Positions 1 through 6,078 of a stretch of 6,078 nt of DNA are shown here, one piece after another (within the stretch, counting starts at the first letter, position 1; every line of letters begins with the position of its first letter). This stretch comes from JBCDBH01 sp039184055 (GTDB lineage Bacteria > Acidobacteriota > Thermoanaerobaculia > Multivoradales > J023), in the NCBI GenBank assembly GCA_039184055.1, contig JBCDBH010000363.1, positions 1 to 6,078 of the forward strand, in the 5' to 3' direction. The notes under the pieces were generated by a model. The model saw only the letters and a program-made list of their open reading frames with translations, made no database searches and was not told the origin of the DNA. Both the position numbers and the translations under genes were made by a program.

Positions 1-150
1 AAAAACTCCGCATACCGTCTCGCGGCGGGGCAGCACGATCTTCTTCGTTCTCGCTCCTCGACAATGCTTTGGCATTGCCTGCGTCGCGACGCCTTGAATC
101 TCGTACCGCCGCGCTCGCGATACGGCACACGGGCTTTTTTCAGCAACCTG
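1..150. repeat. Palindromic MITE-like intergenic element, left tip outside the window
   Basis: This stretch holds no gene but is highly structured. At its centre is a perfect 6 bp inverted repeat, CAATGC (62-67) and GCATTG (72-77), around a TTTG loop. The flanks mirror each other about the same centre: AAAAA at 1-5 opposes the T-run at 135-140, CCGT at 15-18 opposes ACGG at 122-125, and CGCGGCGG at 21-28 opposes CCGCCGCG at 106-113, with a few bases of offset. A second perfect palindrome, GCGTCGCGACGC, lies at 81-92. The right end reads TTTTTTCAGCAACCTG (135-150), so a matching CAGGTTGCTG-like end is expected just left of the window. The single strand could fold into one long imperfect hairpin flanked by A and T runs, which would also suit a bidirectional terminator. 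It ends about 10 bp beyond the ATPase stop codon. That it is a dispersed, non-autonomous mobile element is an inference; only one copy is visible here. Confidence 0.5.
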
Positions 151-160
151 CGAGCCCGGC

Positions 161-2530
161 TTAGACCGGGACCCAGACCAGCAGGACGTCGTCCACCACG
201 ACGTCGCGGCGGCGAGGCGCGATCTCGATCGTCTCGACCGCCGCCTTGGCCGCCAGCTCGAGTTCGAGCGCGGTCAGCCCCTGATCGAATTCCTGCTCCA
301 AACGCGTGATGTCTTCCTGCACCGCCTCGAGATTTTCCTCGGCGTGGGCGACATCGGTACGTTCCTTGCGACTGCGCCCAAAGCCACGTGAGGCGCGATT
401 GAGCGCGGTCGACGCGCGTTTGCCACCGAAGAGCGCGCCAAGGACCGAAGCTCCCGTCTCGAGCACCGCCTTCATCTGCTGTTCCTGCACGTCCTGCTGC
501 TCTTTTTCGAGCTTCTGCTCGGCGCGTCGCAGACGGTCTTCGAGCCGTTCGAGCTTGGTGGCGAATTTGGCCCGCAGCGCCCCCACCTCTTTGTCACGCA
601 GCTCCCGCATCGCGTCGTCGACCCTGACGCGAAACGCCGCTTTGCTCTCCCCCGGCGTGGCGGCGAGATCGAGCTCGGGCACCGCCGCCAAAGGCAGCCG
701 ACGCCGACGATAAAGATGCTCCGACAGCGCCTTCTTCCAGCGGGCATAGGAGCGCGGCACCGCCGCCGGGTCGGGTAGCGCTCCGAACCGCACCGCTTCG
801 GCGGGCTCGGTGTCGAGGGCGTCGGGATCGTGAGTCGAGCTGTCGGCGTCGTCCCAATCGACATCCTTGCCCTCGGCTGGAATCAGCAGCCGGATCGGCT
901 CGCGATGCTCCACCCCGCTCGGCTTGTCGAGAAAGGTCACCTCACCGACACCGAGCAAATACGGCTCGTAGACCTCACCCACACCCCCGACAAAGCGCTC
1001 CGGCACCGACGGCGGCAAAAGCGGACGTGACGAAGCGTCGTCGGTGGTGGCCGCCGCCGCGACCGCCTTCTTGCGCCCTTTCTTCTTGGCTGCCGGAGCC
1101 TCGGGCGCTGCGGGCAACAGACGCTTGAGCTGATCACGGGTCAAAGGACCGGCGAGATACGACAGCACCCAGCGCACCTGGAAAAGCGACGGCCCACCGT
1201 CCTCGTGGACGTTGTGATAGAGAAACACCCGCTTATCCAAATCCGAAAGCAGCCGGTCGATTTCGGCGCGATCGAGCCCGGTGTCTTCCTCGGCCGCCGC
1301 CGTTTCCAATCCGTCGAGCACCCGCTTCTTGTCACGCTCGGTCTGCAAACGACCGAGAAACCACGTGCCCATATTCGACAAGGCTTTGTAATCGAGGTCG
1401 ACTGGATTCTGGGTCGCCAGCACCAAGCCCAGGCCAAAGGCGCGGGCCTGTTTGAGCAACGTCAAGATCGGCTTCTTCGACGGTGGCGACGACACCGGGG
1501 GCAGATAACCAAAGACCTCGTCCATCACCAACAGCGCACGCAGACTCGACGTACCCGGCTTGCCGCGCATCCAGCCGAGCACCTGGGCGAGCAGCAGCGA
1601 GACGAAGAACATCCGCTCGGCGTCACCGAGATGGGCGATCGAGAAGATCGACACGCGGGGCTTGCCGTCGGTGCCGTAGAGCAGAGTCTCGATATCGAGC
1701 GGCGTACCCTCGAGCCAGGCGGCGAAACCCGGCGCCGCGAGCAGGTTGTTGAGCGTCATCGCGAGCGCGAAGCGATCCTTCGCCGGAAAGAACGTCTCGA
1801 GTGGCATCACGCCAACGCGCTCCTCCGGTGGGGTCTGCACGCCTTGAATCAGACCCGCAAGATCGAGATCGCGCCCTTCCTTCCAGGTGCGCTCGAACAC
1901 CAGCGAGAGCAAAATGTGCTCACGGCTGGTGAGCGGATCGGCATCCATATCGAGCAGCGACAAAAGGCTGTCAACCGTCGTGATCACCCGATCGCGCAGC
2001 GCGTCGCTATCCTCCCGCACCTTTTCCGACGGCGCGGTGAGCGAAGCGAGAATCGACACCGGTCGTACCCCGCTCATCCCCGGGGTGTAGACATCCATCT
2101 CCACCGCCGCCCGCATGCGGGTGATCCGGTCACCGTTTTGATCCCACGACTCCAGGCCATCACGCCACAGCTCGGCGAGCTCGGCGCCGAAGCCATCGCG
2201 ATCGAGCCCACGTCGATGCGCCTCGTCACCGTCCACCCACGGCGCGAAATCCTCACCACGCAGCTCGGGAAAGGTGAGCATGAGATTGGCCAGATCGCCC
2301 TTGACGTCGATCACAAGAGCCGGAATCTTGTCGATCGCCGCTTCCTCGAGCAACGTCACCAACAGACCGGTCTTACCGCTACCGGTCATACCGACACAGA
2401 CCGCGTGGGTGGTCAGATCCTTGGCGTCATAGAGTAACGGCACCGGCTTGGTGTCGCCGCTCGCCGGATCGACCGGACGTCCGATGTAGAAGGCACCGAG
2501 CTTCTCGTATACGTCGGCCGGCACGCTCAT
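161..2530 (-). CDS. HerA/DUF87-type P-loop ATPase with C-terminal coiled-coil hairpin
   Basis: A 789-residue cytoplasmic ATPase of the HerA/FtsK superfamily, a type usually annotated only as 'DUF87' or 'ATP-binding protein'. Such enzymes form ring-shaped NTP-driven motors; the substrate of this one is unknown. Visible motifs in order are Walker A GMTGSGKT (47-54), a conserved VIDVKGDL segment (73-80), Walker B LLVMDE (333-338) and the sensor-like LATQNP (371-376). LGRLQTERDK (392-401) follows and may contain an arginine finger. A Lys/Ala-rich linker lies at about 477-500. Residues about 640-690 and 725-765 are charged heptad-like helices separated by a Gly-rich tip (GALFGGKR, 698-705), suggesting an antiparallel coiled-coil hairpin. 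There is no signal peptide or membrane segment. The ATG start is supported by GGAGGGAG (plus positions 2537-2544) six bases upstream. The gene lies 58 bp downstream of the metallopeptidase-like gene with no obvious terminator between, so co-transcription is plausible. The ATPase class is firm; the biological role is not known. Confidence 0.9.
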   Translation of the reverse strand: MSVPADVYEKLGAFYIGRPVDPASGDTKPVPLLYDAKDLTTHAVCVGMTGSGKTGLLVTLLEEAAIDKIPALVIDVKGDLANLMLTFPELRGEDFAPWVDGDEAHRRGLDRDGFGAELAELWRDGLESWDQNGDRITRMRAAVEMDVYTPGMSGVRPVSILASLTAPSEKVREDSDALRDRVITTVDSLLSLLDMDADPLTSREHILLSLVFERTWKEGRDLDLAGLIQGVQTPPEERVGVMPLETFFPAKDRFALAMTLNNLLAAPGFAAWLEGTPLDIETLLYGTDGKPRVSIFSIAHLGDAERMFFVSLLLAQVLGWMRGKPGTSSLRALLVMDEVFGYLPPVSSPPSKKPILTLLKQARAFGLGLVLATQNPVDLDYKALSNMGTWFLGRLQTERDKKRVLDGLETAAAEEDTGLDRAEIDRLLSDLDKRVFLYHNVHEDGGPSLFQVRWVLSYLAGPLTRDQLKRLLPAAPEAPAAKKKGRKKAVAAAATTDDASSRPLLPPSVPERFVGGVGEVYEPYLLGVGEVTFLDKPSGVEHREPIRLLIPAEGKDVDWDDADSSTHDPDALDTEPAEAVRFGALPDPAAVPRSYARWKKALSEHLYRRRRLPLAAVPELDLAATPGESKAAFRVRVDDAMRELRDKEVGALRAKFATKLERLEDRLRRAEQKLEKEQQDVQEQQMKAVLETGASVLGALFGGKRASTALNRASRGFGRSRKERTDVAHAEENLEAVQEDITRLEQEFDQGLTALELELAAKAAVETIEIAPRRRDVVVDDVLLVWVPV

Positions 2531-2588
2531 CGTGATCTCCCTCCAAATCGCGGTTCTTGAATCGACTGTTTATGACCGGCGGATGGTA

Positions 2589-4364
2589 TCAGGGCTCGTC
2601 TTCAGTGTCGGTGTCGGCGTCCGTGACCGGCGCCGGGTCTTCGTCGAACGAGACATTCCGGAGCTCGGGCGCCCACTGCAGCTCGACCACGTCCTCGGCG
2701 TCGTCCCGCAGCGGTGCGACAACGATCGGCGCTTCTTCACTCACCTCGGTGGCGGAAAACGCCAGTCGCCCCTTCTTCGCCTGCGCGGCAAGATGCTCGA
2801 GCAAGACCTCTTTGCGCTCCTTGCCGATCGTCGAATCGGTGCCCGGCTTCTGCTCCCACGAGCGGATATTGCCTCGACTGTCGAACACCAAGGTGCCACC
2901 ACAAAGCAGGTTGACCTTCTTGCCGTCGAGCTTGCCGAACTTCGCGCCTTGGAGCAGCACCGGCTCACGCCAGCAATAAAGCAGCACCACCTCACGTGGC
3001 AGTCGAATGTTGGCGCGACCCATCTTCTCGGTGGTGTAGAGATCAGCCACCTCGATGTCGACGTCGGACGGAATCTTCAGCTCGTTTCGGTTGTCGTGCA
3101 GGAAGTAATACGCTCCGGTCTCCGAACCCGAGATCGACTCGATGTCATGAAAGATCTTCTGTTGTGGCACCGAACGATCGTCGAGCACATCGAGATCGGA
3201 CGCGTCGAGAATCTCGCGCTCGACAAAGATCTTCGCCATCATCTTCCGATACTCACGCTCGTCCACCGGATCGACCAAGCGATCGTTGCGCAACACCGCT
3301 CGCGCATAGTCGCGGAATGTAATGTCCATGGGTGGACAGAGATCGAGCGCTTGCAGCGTCAGCTGGCCAAAATAATCGATCGCCCACCACCACACCTGTG
3401 CGTTCGAGCCGCGATCAGCCAGCGTCTTGGTGATTTCCACCAAGATGTCGAACATCGCCCCCATGAGCACCTGCGAGCGATGATGCGGGCTCTGCCCCGG
3501 CTTCAGGTCACTCATTTTGAGATCGTTGTCCGCCGAGCGCAGCGGTGGCCCGTGTTTGCCGTGGTAGAACTCGCCGAGCTGCTTGGCAATGCCGCTGATC
3601 ACATCGCCCCGTCGCATGTCGCCGCCAACCATTTTGTTGACGATATTGCGGGTTTCGTTGCGACGCAGGCTGATCAGAATCGCCGTTAAATCAGCGACAT
3701 ATTCATGAAACGCAGCCGTCTCGGGCGCTCGATAGACGTAATAGAGCGGTCGAATGCCGTCGAGAATCGCATGTCCCGTCTCGTGCGCCACCAAATCGTG
3801 CGACAAGCACGTATAGCGCTTCTTCGTCGAGCCGTACTCGAAGAACTCCAGCGACTTCGTCTCGCGAACATAGCGCGCATTCGCCTTCTTGCCAGCGTGG
3901 GGCAAAAGCCTCAGCCGATTACCCTTGAAGCCCCACGGCACCGGCCGGCCCAAGGCACGAGAGCTCTCGAAATAATCGATAATCGACTGCACCACCGCCC
4001 AAAGATTGAGCTGACGAAACTGCGCCGTGGCGCGATCCTCCTTCGACACCGGCTCGTCAGCAAGGTTCACAAAGCAATGCTTCTTTGCGTCCCACTTCAC
4101 CAGCGGCGCGTCGTCCTCCACCACCAGCCGTGAGCTTCGTGGCCCATGACCCAGCTCCGGCTCCCAGGGAATCGCCACCGACACCACTCCGAGCTCGGGA
4201 TGCTCATCCTCGATCGCCGGATCCTGCAAGAAAATCGGACACTCGACATAGAGGCTCAGCCGCTCACGTACATCCTTGTCGAGATACTGTCGGGCCGAAA
4301 ACACCTTCTTTCGCATTCCCAACGGCACTGCATCGCGCGCGTCCGCTTCTTTGGCTTTCGACAT
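2589..4364 (-). CDS. Large cytoplasmic gluzincin (thermolysin-fold) metallopeptidase-like protein
   Basis: A 591-residue protein with a zinc-peptidase signature. HETGH (194-198) supplies two zinc-binding His and the catalytic Glu. HEYVAD (220-225) gives the third ligand, Glu221, and Asp225 in the ExxxD pattern of thermolysin-like enzymes, 23 residues after the second His. SPHHRS (292-297) places His294 three residues before a Ser, as the distal catalytic His sits in family M4. The later segment CPPMDITFRDYARAV (343-357) resembles a block I associate with uncharacterised bacterial gluzincins. There is no signal peptide, propeptide or membrane helix, so the protein should stay in the cytoplasm, unlike typical M4 proteases. 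The C-terminal 50 residues are acidic and end in a Thr/Asp/Glu-rich tail. The start is supported by GGGAGG (plus positions 4370-4375) five bases upstream. It precedes the ATPase gene by 58 bp. Peptidase activity is inferred from motifs; the substrate and the roles of residues 1-180 and 370-591 are unknown. Confidence 0.8.
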   Translation of the reverse strand: MSKAKEADARDAVPLGMRKKVFSARQYLDKDVRERLSLYVECPIFLQDPAIEDEHPELGVVSVAIPWEPELGHGPRSSRLVVEDDAPLVKWDAKKHCFVNLADEPVSKEDRATAQFRQLNLWAVVQSIIDYFESSRALGRPVPWGFKGNRLRLLPHAGKKANARYVRETKSLEFFEYGSTKKRYTCLSHDLVAHETGHAILDGIRPLYYVYRAPETAAFHEYVADLTAILISLRRNETRNIVNKMVGGDMRRGDVISGIAKQLGEFYHGKHGPPLRSADNDLKMSDLKPGQSPHHRSQVLMGAMFDILVEITKTLADRGSNAQVWWWAIDYFGQLTLQALDLCPPMDITFRDYARAVLRNDRLVDPVDEREYRKMMAKIFVEREILDASDLDVLDDRSVPQQKIFHDIESISGSETGAYYFLHDNRNELKIPSDVDIEVADLYTTEKMGRANIRLPREVVLLYCWREPVLLQGAKFGKLDGKKVNLLCGGTLVFDSRGNIRSWEQKPGTDSTIGKERKEVLLEHLAAQAKKGRLAFSATEVSEEAPIVVAPLRDDAEDVVELQWAPELRNVSFDEDPAPVTDADTDTEDEP

Positions 4365-4471
4365 GAGAACCTCCCGATACTGTTGATCCGCAAAAGGGGG
4401 AGCTATGTGCCTAGAAGAATACCCCGGTCAGCGCGGATGAGCGTTCATGCCTTAGCCCGTGGCTCTCAGCT
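4365..4471. other. Intergenic gap between the dehydrogenase and metallopeptidase-like genes
   Basis: This 107 bp gap contains the metallopeptidase-like gene's Shine-Dalgarno sequence (4370-4375) and little else that can be recognised. The only hairpin seen is AGCC-CGT-GGCT near 4454-4464, four base pairs with no following T-run, which is too weak to call a terminator. A TATTCT hexamer on the minus strand (4416-4421) could be a -10 box, but no matching -35 hexamer stands at 16-18 bp. Whether transcription from the regulator continues into the metallopeptidase-like gene cannot be decided from the sequence. Confidence 0.4.
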
Positions 4472-5257
4472 TCAAGTACCGATCACCAACCCGCCATCCA
4501 CAGACAGAACCGCGCCGTGAATAAACGTCGCCGCGTCCGAGGCCAGAAAGAGATAAGCATCGGCGATCTCCTCCGGTCGACCCATCCGCCCGAGCGGCGT
4601 ATGCGCCACCGTCAGCTCCATCATCTTCTCCGGCACCGCGCGCGCCATCTCCGTGTCGCAAAACCCCGGCGCCACGCAATTCACCCGAATGCCTCGGCGA
4701 CCCAGCTCTCGCGCCCACGTCTTCGTCATCGAAATCACCCCCGCTTTTGCGGCGGCGTAATTTGTCTGTCCCCAATTGCTATAGAGACCGATCACCGAGC
4801 TCGCATTTAGCACCACCCCACGGCCGGCGCGAATCATGTGGGGCACCACCGCACGCGTGCAATGAAACACACCCTTCAAATTCACATCGATCACCGCGTC
4901 CCACAACGCATCATCCAGCTGATCGACCTGCTCTCCACCCTTGAACTTCACCAGCTGTCCATCACGCACAATGCCGGCATTGTTCACCAGCACATCGATC
5001 CGACCCAGCCGCTCCATCGCCTGATCCGTCGCCGTCGTCACCGCCGACACATCCCGCACATCCACCGCCGAAAACACCGTCGCCTCGGCACCCGCTTCCA
5101 TCAGCTCCGCCTCGAATGCCTCCACGCCCTCCATCACCACATCCCACACCGCCACCGCCGCGCCCTCACGAGCAAAACGCAGACACGTCGCGCGTCCGAT
5201 GCCCTTCATGCCACCCGTCACCACCACCGACCTACCCGCAAGACCCGTCTCAATCAT
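4472..5257 (-). CDS. FabG-like short-chain dehydrogenase/reductase
   Basis: A 261-residue classical SDR oxidoreductase that interconverts a hydroxyl and a keto group using NAD(P)(H), probably on a 3-oxoacyl-ACP or 3-oxoacyl-CoA type substrate. Visible signatures are the cofactor loop TGGMKGIG (14-21), Asp66 in the VDV motif, NNAG (92-95), Asn126, catalytic Ser154, Tyr167 and Lys171 (YAAAK), the PG motif (197-198) and C-terminal VDGG (253-256). All four members of the Asn-Ser-Tyr-Lys tetrad are present. Asp39 at the end of the second beta strand favours NAD(H) over NADP(H) by the usual SDR rule. Residues about 104-115 look like a small insertion relative to canonical FabG. The start overlaps the regulator's stop in an ATGA arrangement (5254-5257), with GGAGG at plus positions 5263-5267 inside the upstream gene, indicating translational coupling. 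Codons end overwhelmingly in G or T. The exact substrate is uncertain; it is not clearly the housekeeping fabG because no acpP, fabD or fabF neighbours are present. Confidence 0.93.
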   Translation of the reverse strand: MIETGLAGRSVVVTGGMKGIGRATCLRFAREGAAVAVWDVVMEGVEAFEAELMEAGAEATVFSAVDVRDVSAVTTATDQAMERLGRIDVLVNNAGIVRDGQLVKFKGGEQVDQLDDALWDAVIDVNLKGVFHCTRAVVPHMIRAGRGVVLNASSVIGLYSNWGQTNYAAAKAGVISMTKTWARELGRRGIRVNCVAPGFCDTEMARAVPEKMMELTVAHTPLGRMGRPEEIADAYLFLASDAATFIHGAVLSVDGGLVIGT

Positions 5258-5877
5258 GCCGACCTCCGGGGCAACACCCCCAAACGCACCAACTTCAAGA
5301 ACTCCCGCACCGCCTCATCCGGCTCCATGCCTAAATGACCCGACGCGCCGAAACACACTTCCACCGTAAAAAAGTGGAACAACCACCGCCAAATCGCCAT
5401 CACCGACAACACCGGATCCGCCTCACCCAGCTCGCCGCGTTTTTGACGCTCCGCCAACAGCGGCCCATACACCTCATCAAACCGACCCGCCATCTCCCGA
5501 TAAAACGCCTGAATATGCTCCCCCTGAAACTCGATCACGTCCACATAGATCAAAAGAATGTACTCCCGACTCGCCCGCACCTCCTGCTCGATCGCCGTCG
5601 CCACCGCCTCCAAATCATCCGGAAACCCACCCTGCAGCGCAATCACATTCATCGGCAGCTCAGGATCCACCAGCCGATCGAAAAACCGCTCGATCAACCG
5701 CTCAAACAAAGCCTCCTTATTCGGAAAATGATGATAGACATTTCCCAAAGAAAGCCCCGCCGCCTCCGCCACCTGTCGCATCGTCGTGCCACGAAACCCT
5801 TGACTCGAAAACAGCTCCAAAGCCGCCCCCAACACCCGTCCCATAGCTTCTTCCGACCGCGCTCGCTTCCCACTCAT
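5254..5877 (-). CDS. TetR/AcrR-family transcriptional regulator
   Basis: A 207-residue one-component repressor type. The N-terminal helix-turn-helix spans about residues 13-59, with the typical recognition region GLSLGNVYHHFPNKEALF (41-58). The remaining helical part (about 75-200) should bind a small ligand and dimerise; it is rich in hydrophobic and aromatic residues (for example WRWLFHFF, 163-170), consistent with a greasy ligand such as an acyl-CoA, although the ligand cannot be read from the sequence. I chose ATG at 5877 over an in-frame TTG at 5883 because GGGAG (plus positions 5886-5890) sits eight bases from the ATG but only two from the TTG. It overlaps the dehydrogenase start by four bases, so the two are probably made from one mRNA, and the dehydrogenase is the obvious regulatory target. 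An inverted repeat just upstream suggests autoregulation. Confidence 0.93.
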   Translation of the reverse strand: MSGKRARSEEAMGRVLGAALELFSSQGFRGTTMRQVAEAAGLSLGNVYHHFPNKEALFERLIERFFDRLVDPELPMNVIALQGGFPDDLEAVATAIEQEVRASREYILLIYVDVIEFQGEHIQAFYREMAGRFDEVYGPLLAERQKRGELGEADPVLSVMAIWRWLFHFFTVEVCFGASGHLGMEPDEAVREFLKLVRLGVLPRRSA

Positions 5878-5885
5878 ATTCAAAT

Positions 5886-5890
5886 CTCCC
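5886..5890 (-). promoter_or_regulatory. Ribosome binding site that decides the regulator start
   Basis: The minus strand reads GGGAG here, eight bases before ATG (5875-5877). The spacing to the upstream in-frame TTG (5881-5883) would be two bases, which is too short, so the ATG start is favoured. The site overlaps the left edge of the inverted repeat at 5889-5904. Confidence 0.6.
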
Positions 5891-5904
5891 GAACAACCGT
5901 TCGG
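5889..5904. promoter_or_regulatory. Candidate TetR operator (inverted repeat)
   Basis: CCGAAC (5889-5894) and GTTCGG (5899-5904) are perfect inverted repeats separated by AACC. Size and GAAC/GTTC half-sites resemble operators of many TetR-family regulators. The repeat lies between the candidate -10 box and the regulator's start codon and overlaps its Shine-Dalgarno sequence, a position from which a bound dimer would block transcription. Binding by the adjacent regulator is inferred from position and symmetry. Confidence 0.55.
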
Positions 5905-5933
5905 AGTGTGCGCGAGATAAGAGATGTTGTCAA
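5905..5933 (-). promoter_or_regulatory. Candidate sigma-70-type promoter for the regulator-dehydrogenase pair
   Basis: The minus strand carries a perfect -35 hexamer, TTGACA (plus positions 5928-5933). Seventeen bases downstream is CACACT (5905-5910), a poor -10 hexamer matching consensus at three of six positions. The predicted transcript would start inside or beside the inverted repeat at 5889-5904. The -35 box and spacing are good, the -10 box is weak, so the call is tentative. Confidence 0.4.
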
Positions 5934-5978
5934 GAAAGGGCGAAATCGTCGTGAGAAGGCGAGCTCTGGAGTACCTTT

Positions 5979-5998
5979 TCTAGCTTGACGTCTAGCTT
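5979..5998. repeat. Short direct repeat in the upstream region
   Basis: TCTAGCTT occurs twice, at 5979-5986 and 5991-5998, with start-to-start spacing of 12 bp, close to one helical turn. The plus-strand hexamer TTGACG (5985-5990) starts inside the first copy and ends just before the second. Such tandem sites can bind a regulator on one face of the DNA, but with eight bases and two copies chance is not excluded. Confidence 0.25.
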
Positions 5999-6041
5999 CA
6001 AGATCTCGTCTACGGTCGATACGATCTCTCTCGAGACTGCT

Positions 6042-6060
6042 AAGATGCGCCATCTTTTTT
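6042..6060 (+). terminator. Weak terminator-like hairpin with T-run
   Basis: AAGATG (6042-6047) and CATCTT (6051-6056) form a perfect six-pair stem around a CGC loop, and the T-run continues to 6060. The stem has only two G-C pairs, so it would be a weak rho-independent terminator on the plus strand. No plus-strand gene ends here within the window. It could instead sit in the leader of a rightward gene beyond the edge, or be chance. Confidence 0.2.
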
Positions 6061-6078
6061 GGATGTTCAATCTGACGA

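Noticed and set aside
130..158. CGGGCT/AGCCCG inverted repeat flanking the ATPase 3' end as a minus-strand terminator
   Set aside because: The arms are 17 bases apart, and on the minus strand the loop contains an A-run while no T-run follows the stem. The larger palindrome at 1-150 explains the region better.
1205..2437. A 410-codon open frame on the plus strand
   Set aside because: It lies wholly antisense to the ATPase, whose Walker motifs are intact. The translation is a low-complexity Arg/His/Gln-rich mix with no recognisable motif, typical of an antisense shadow in GC-rich DNA.
2532..3689. A 385-codon open frame on the plus strand
   Set aside because: It is antisense to the metallopeptidase-like gene, with composition typical of a reverse-complement shadow and no domain signature.
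4838..5988. Plus-strand open frames (4838-5338 and 5335-5988) opposite the dehydrogenase and regulator
   Set aside because: They are very rich in His, Arg and Pro, as expected when G/T-ending codons are read on the opposite strand. The minus-strand genes have full family motifs.
1..6078. CRISPR array, tRNA or rRNA genes
   Set aside because: No regularly spaced repeats and no tRNA- or rRNA-like segments were seen by eye; nearly all of 161-5877 is accounted for by protein genes.

Overview
The window is GC-rich bacterial DNA with four complete genes, all on the minus strand, so transcription runs from right to left. The order is a TetR-type regulator, a FabG-like short-chain dehydrogenase, a large zinc metallopeptidase-like protein and a large HerA/DUF87-type ATPase. 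No gene is supported on the plus strand; the long plus-strand frames are antisense shadows. Gene content, base composition and the style of the intergenic repeat suggest a deltaproteobacterium or myxobacterium-like lineage. This is an impression from family resemblance, not a proven placement.

Layout. Positions 1-150 hold no gene. They look like most of a palindromic, MITE-like intergenic element centred near 69.5, ending about 10 bp past the ATPase stop codon, with its left tip cut off by the window edge. Positions 161-2530 encode the P-loop ATPase, which has a C-terminal coiled-coil hairpin. A 58 bp gap follows, then the metallopeptidase-like gene (2589-4364). It has a full thermolysin-type motif set (HETGH, ExxxD, a distal His) but no signal peptide. 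A 107 bp gap with no clear terminator or promoter leads to the dehydrogenase (4472-5257). That gene overlaps the regulator (5254-5877) by four bases. Positions 5878-6078 are non-coding and carry a TetR-style inverted repeat, a candidate promoter, a short direct repeat and a small hairpin.

How the genes may work together. The regulator and dehydrogenase form a translationally coupled pair. The regulator probably represses its own promoter through the palindrome at 5889-5904 and so controls the dehydrogenase, most likely in fatty-acyl or related lipid metabolism. The ATPase and metallopeptidase are a second pair with different codon habits: the regulator and dehydrogenase strongly prefer G- or T-ending codons, whereas the ATPase is rich in C-ending codons. 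The two pairs may therefore have different histories and lie together only by chance. The most intriguing possibility is a functional link between a HerA-like ATPase and a cytoplasmic thermolysin-fold peptidase, which the sequence suggests only by adjacency.
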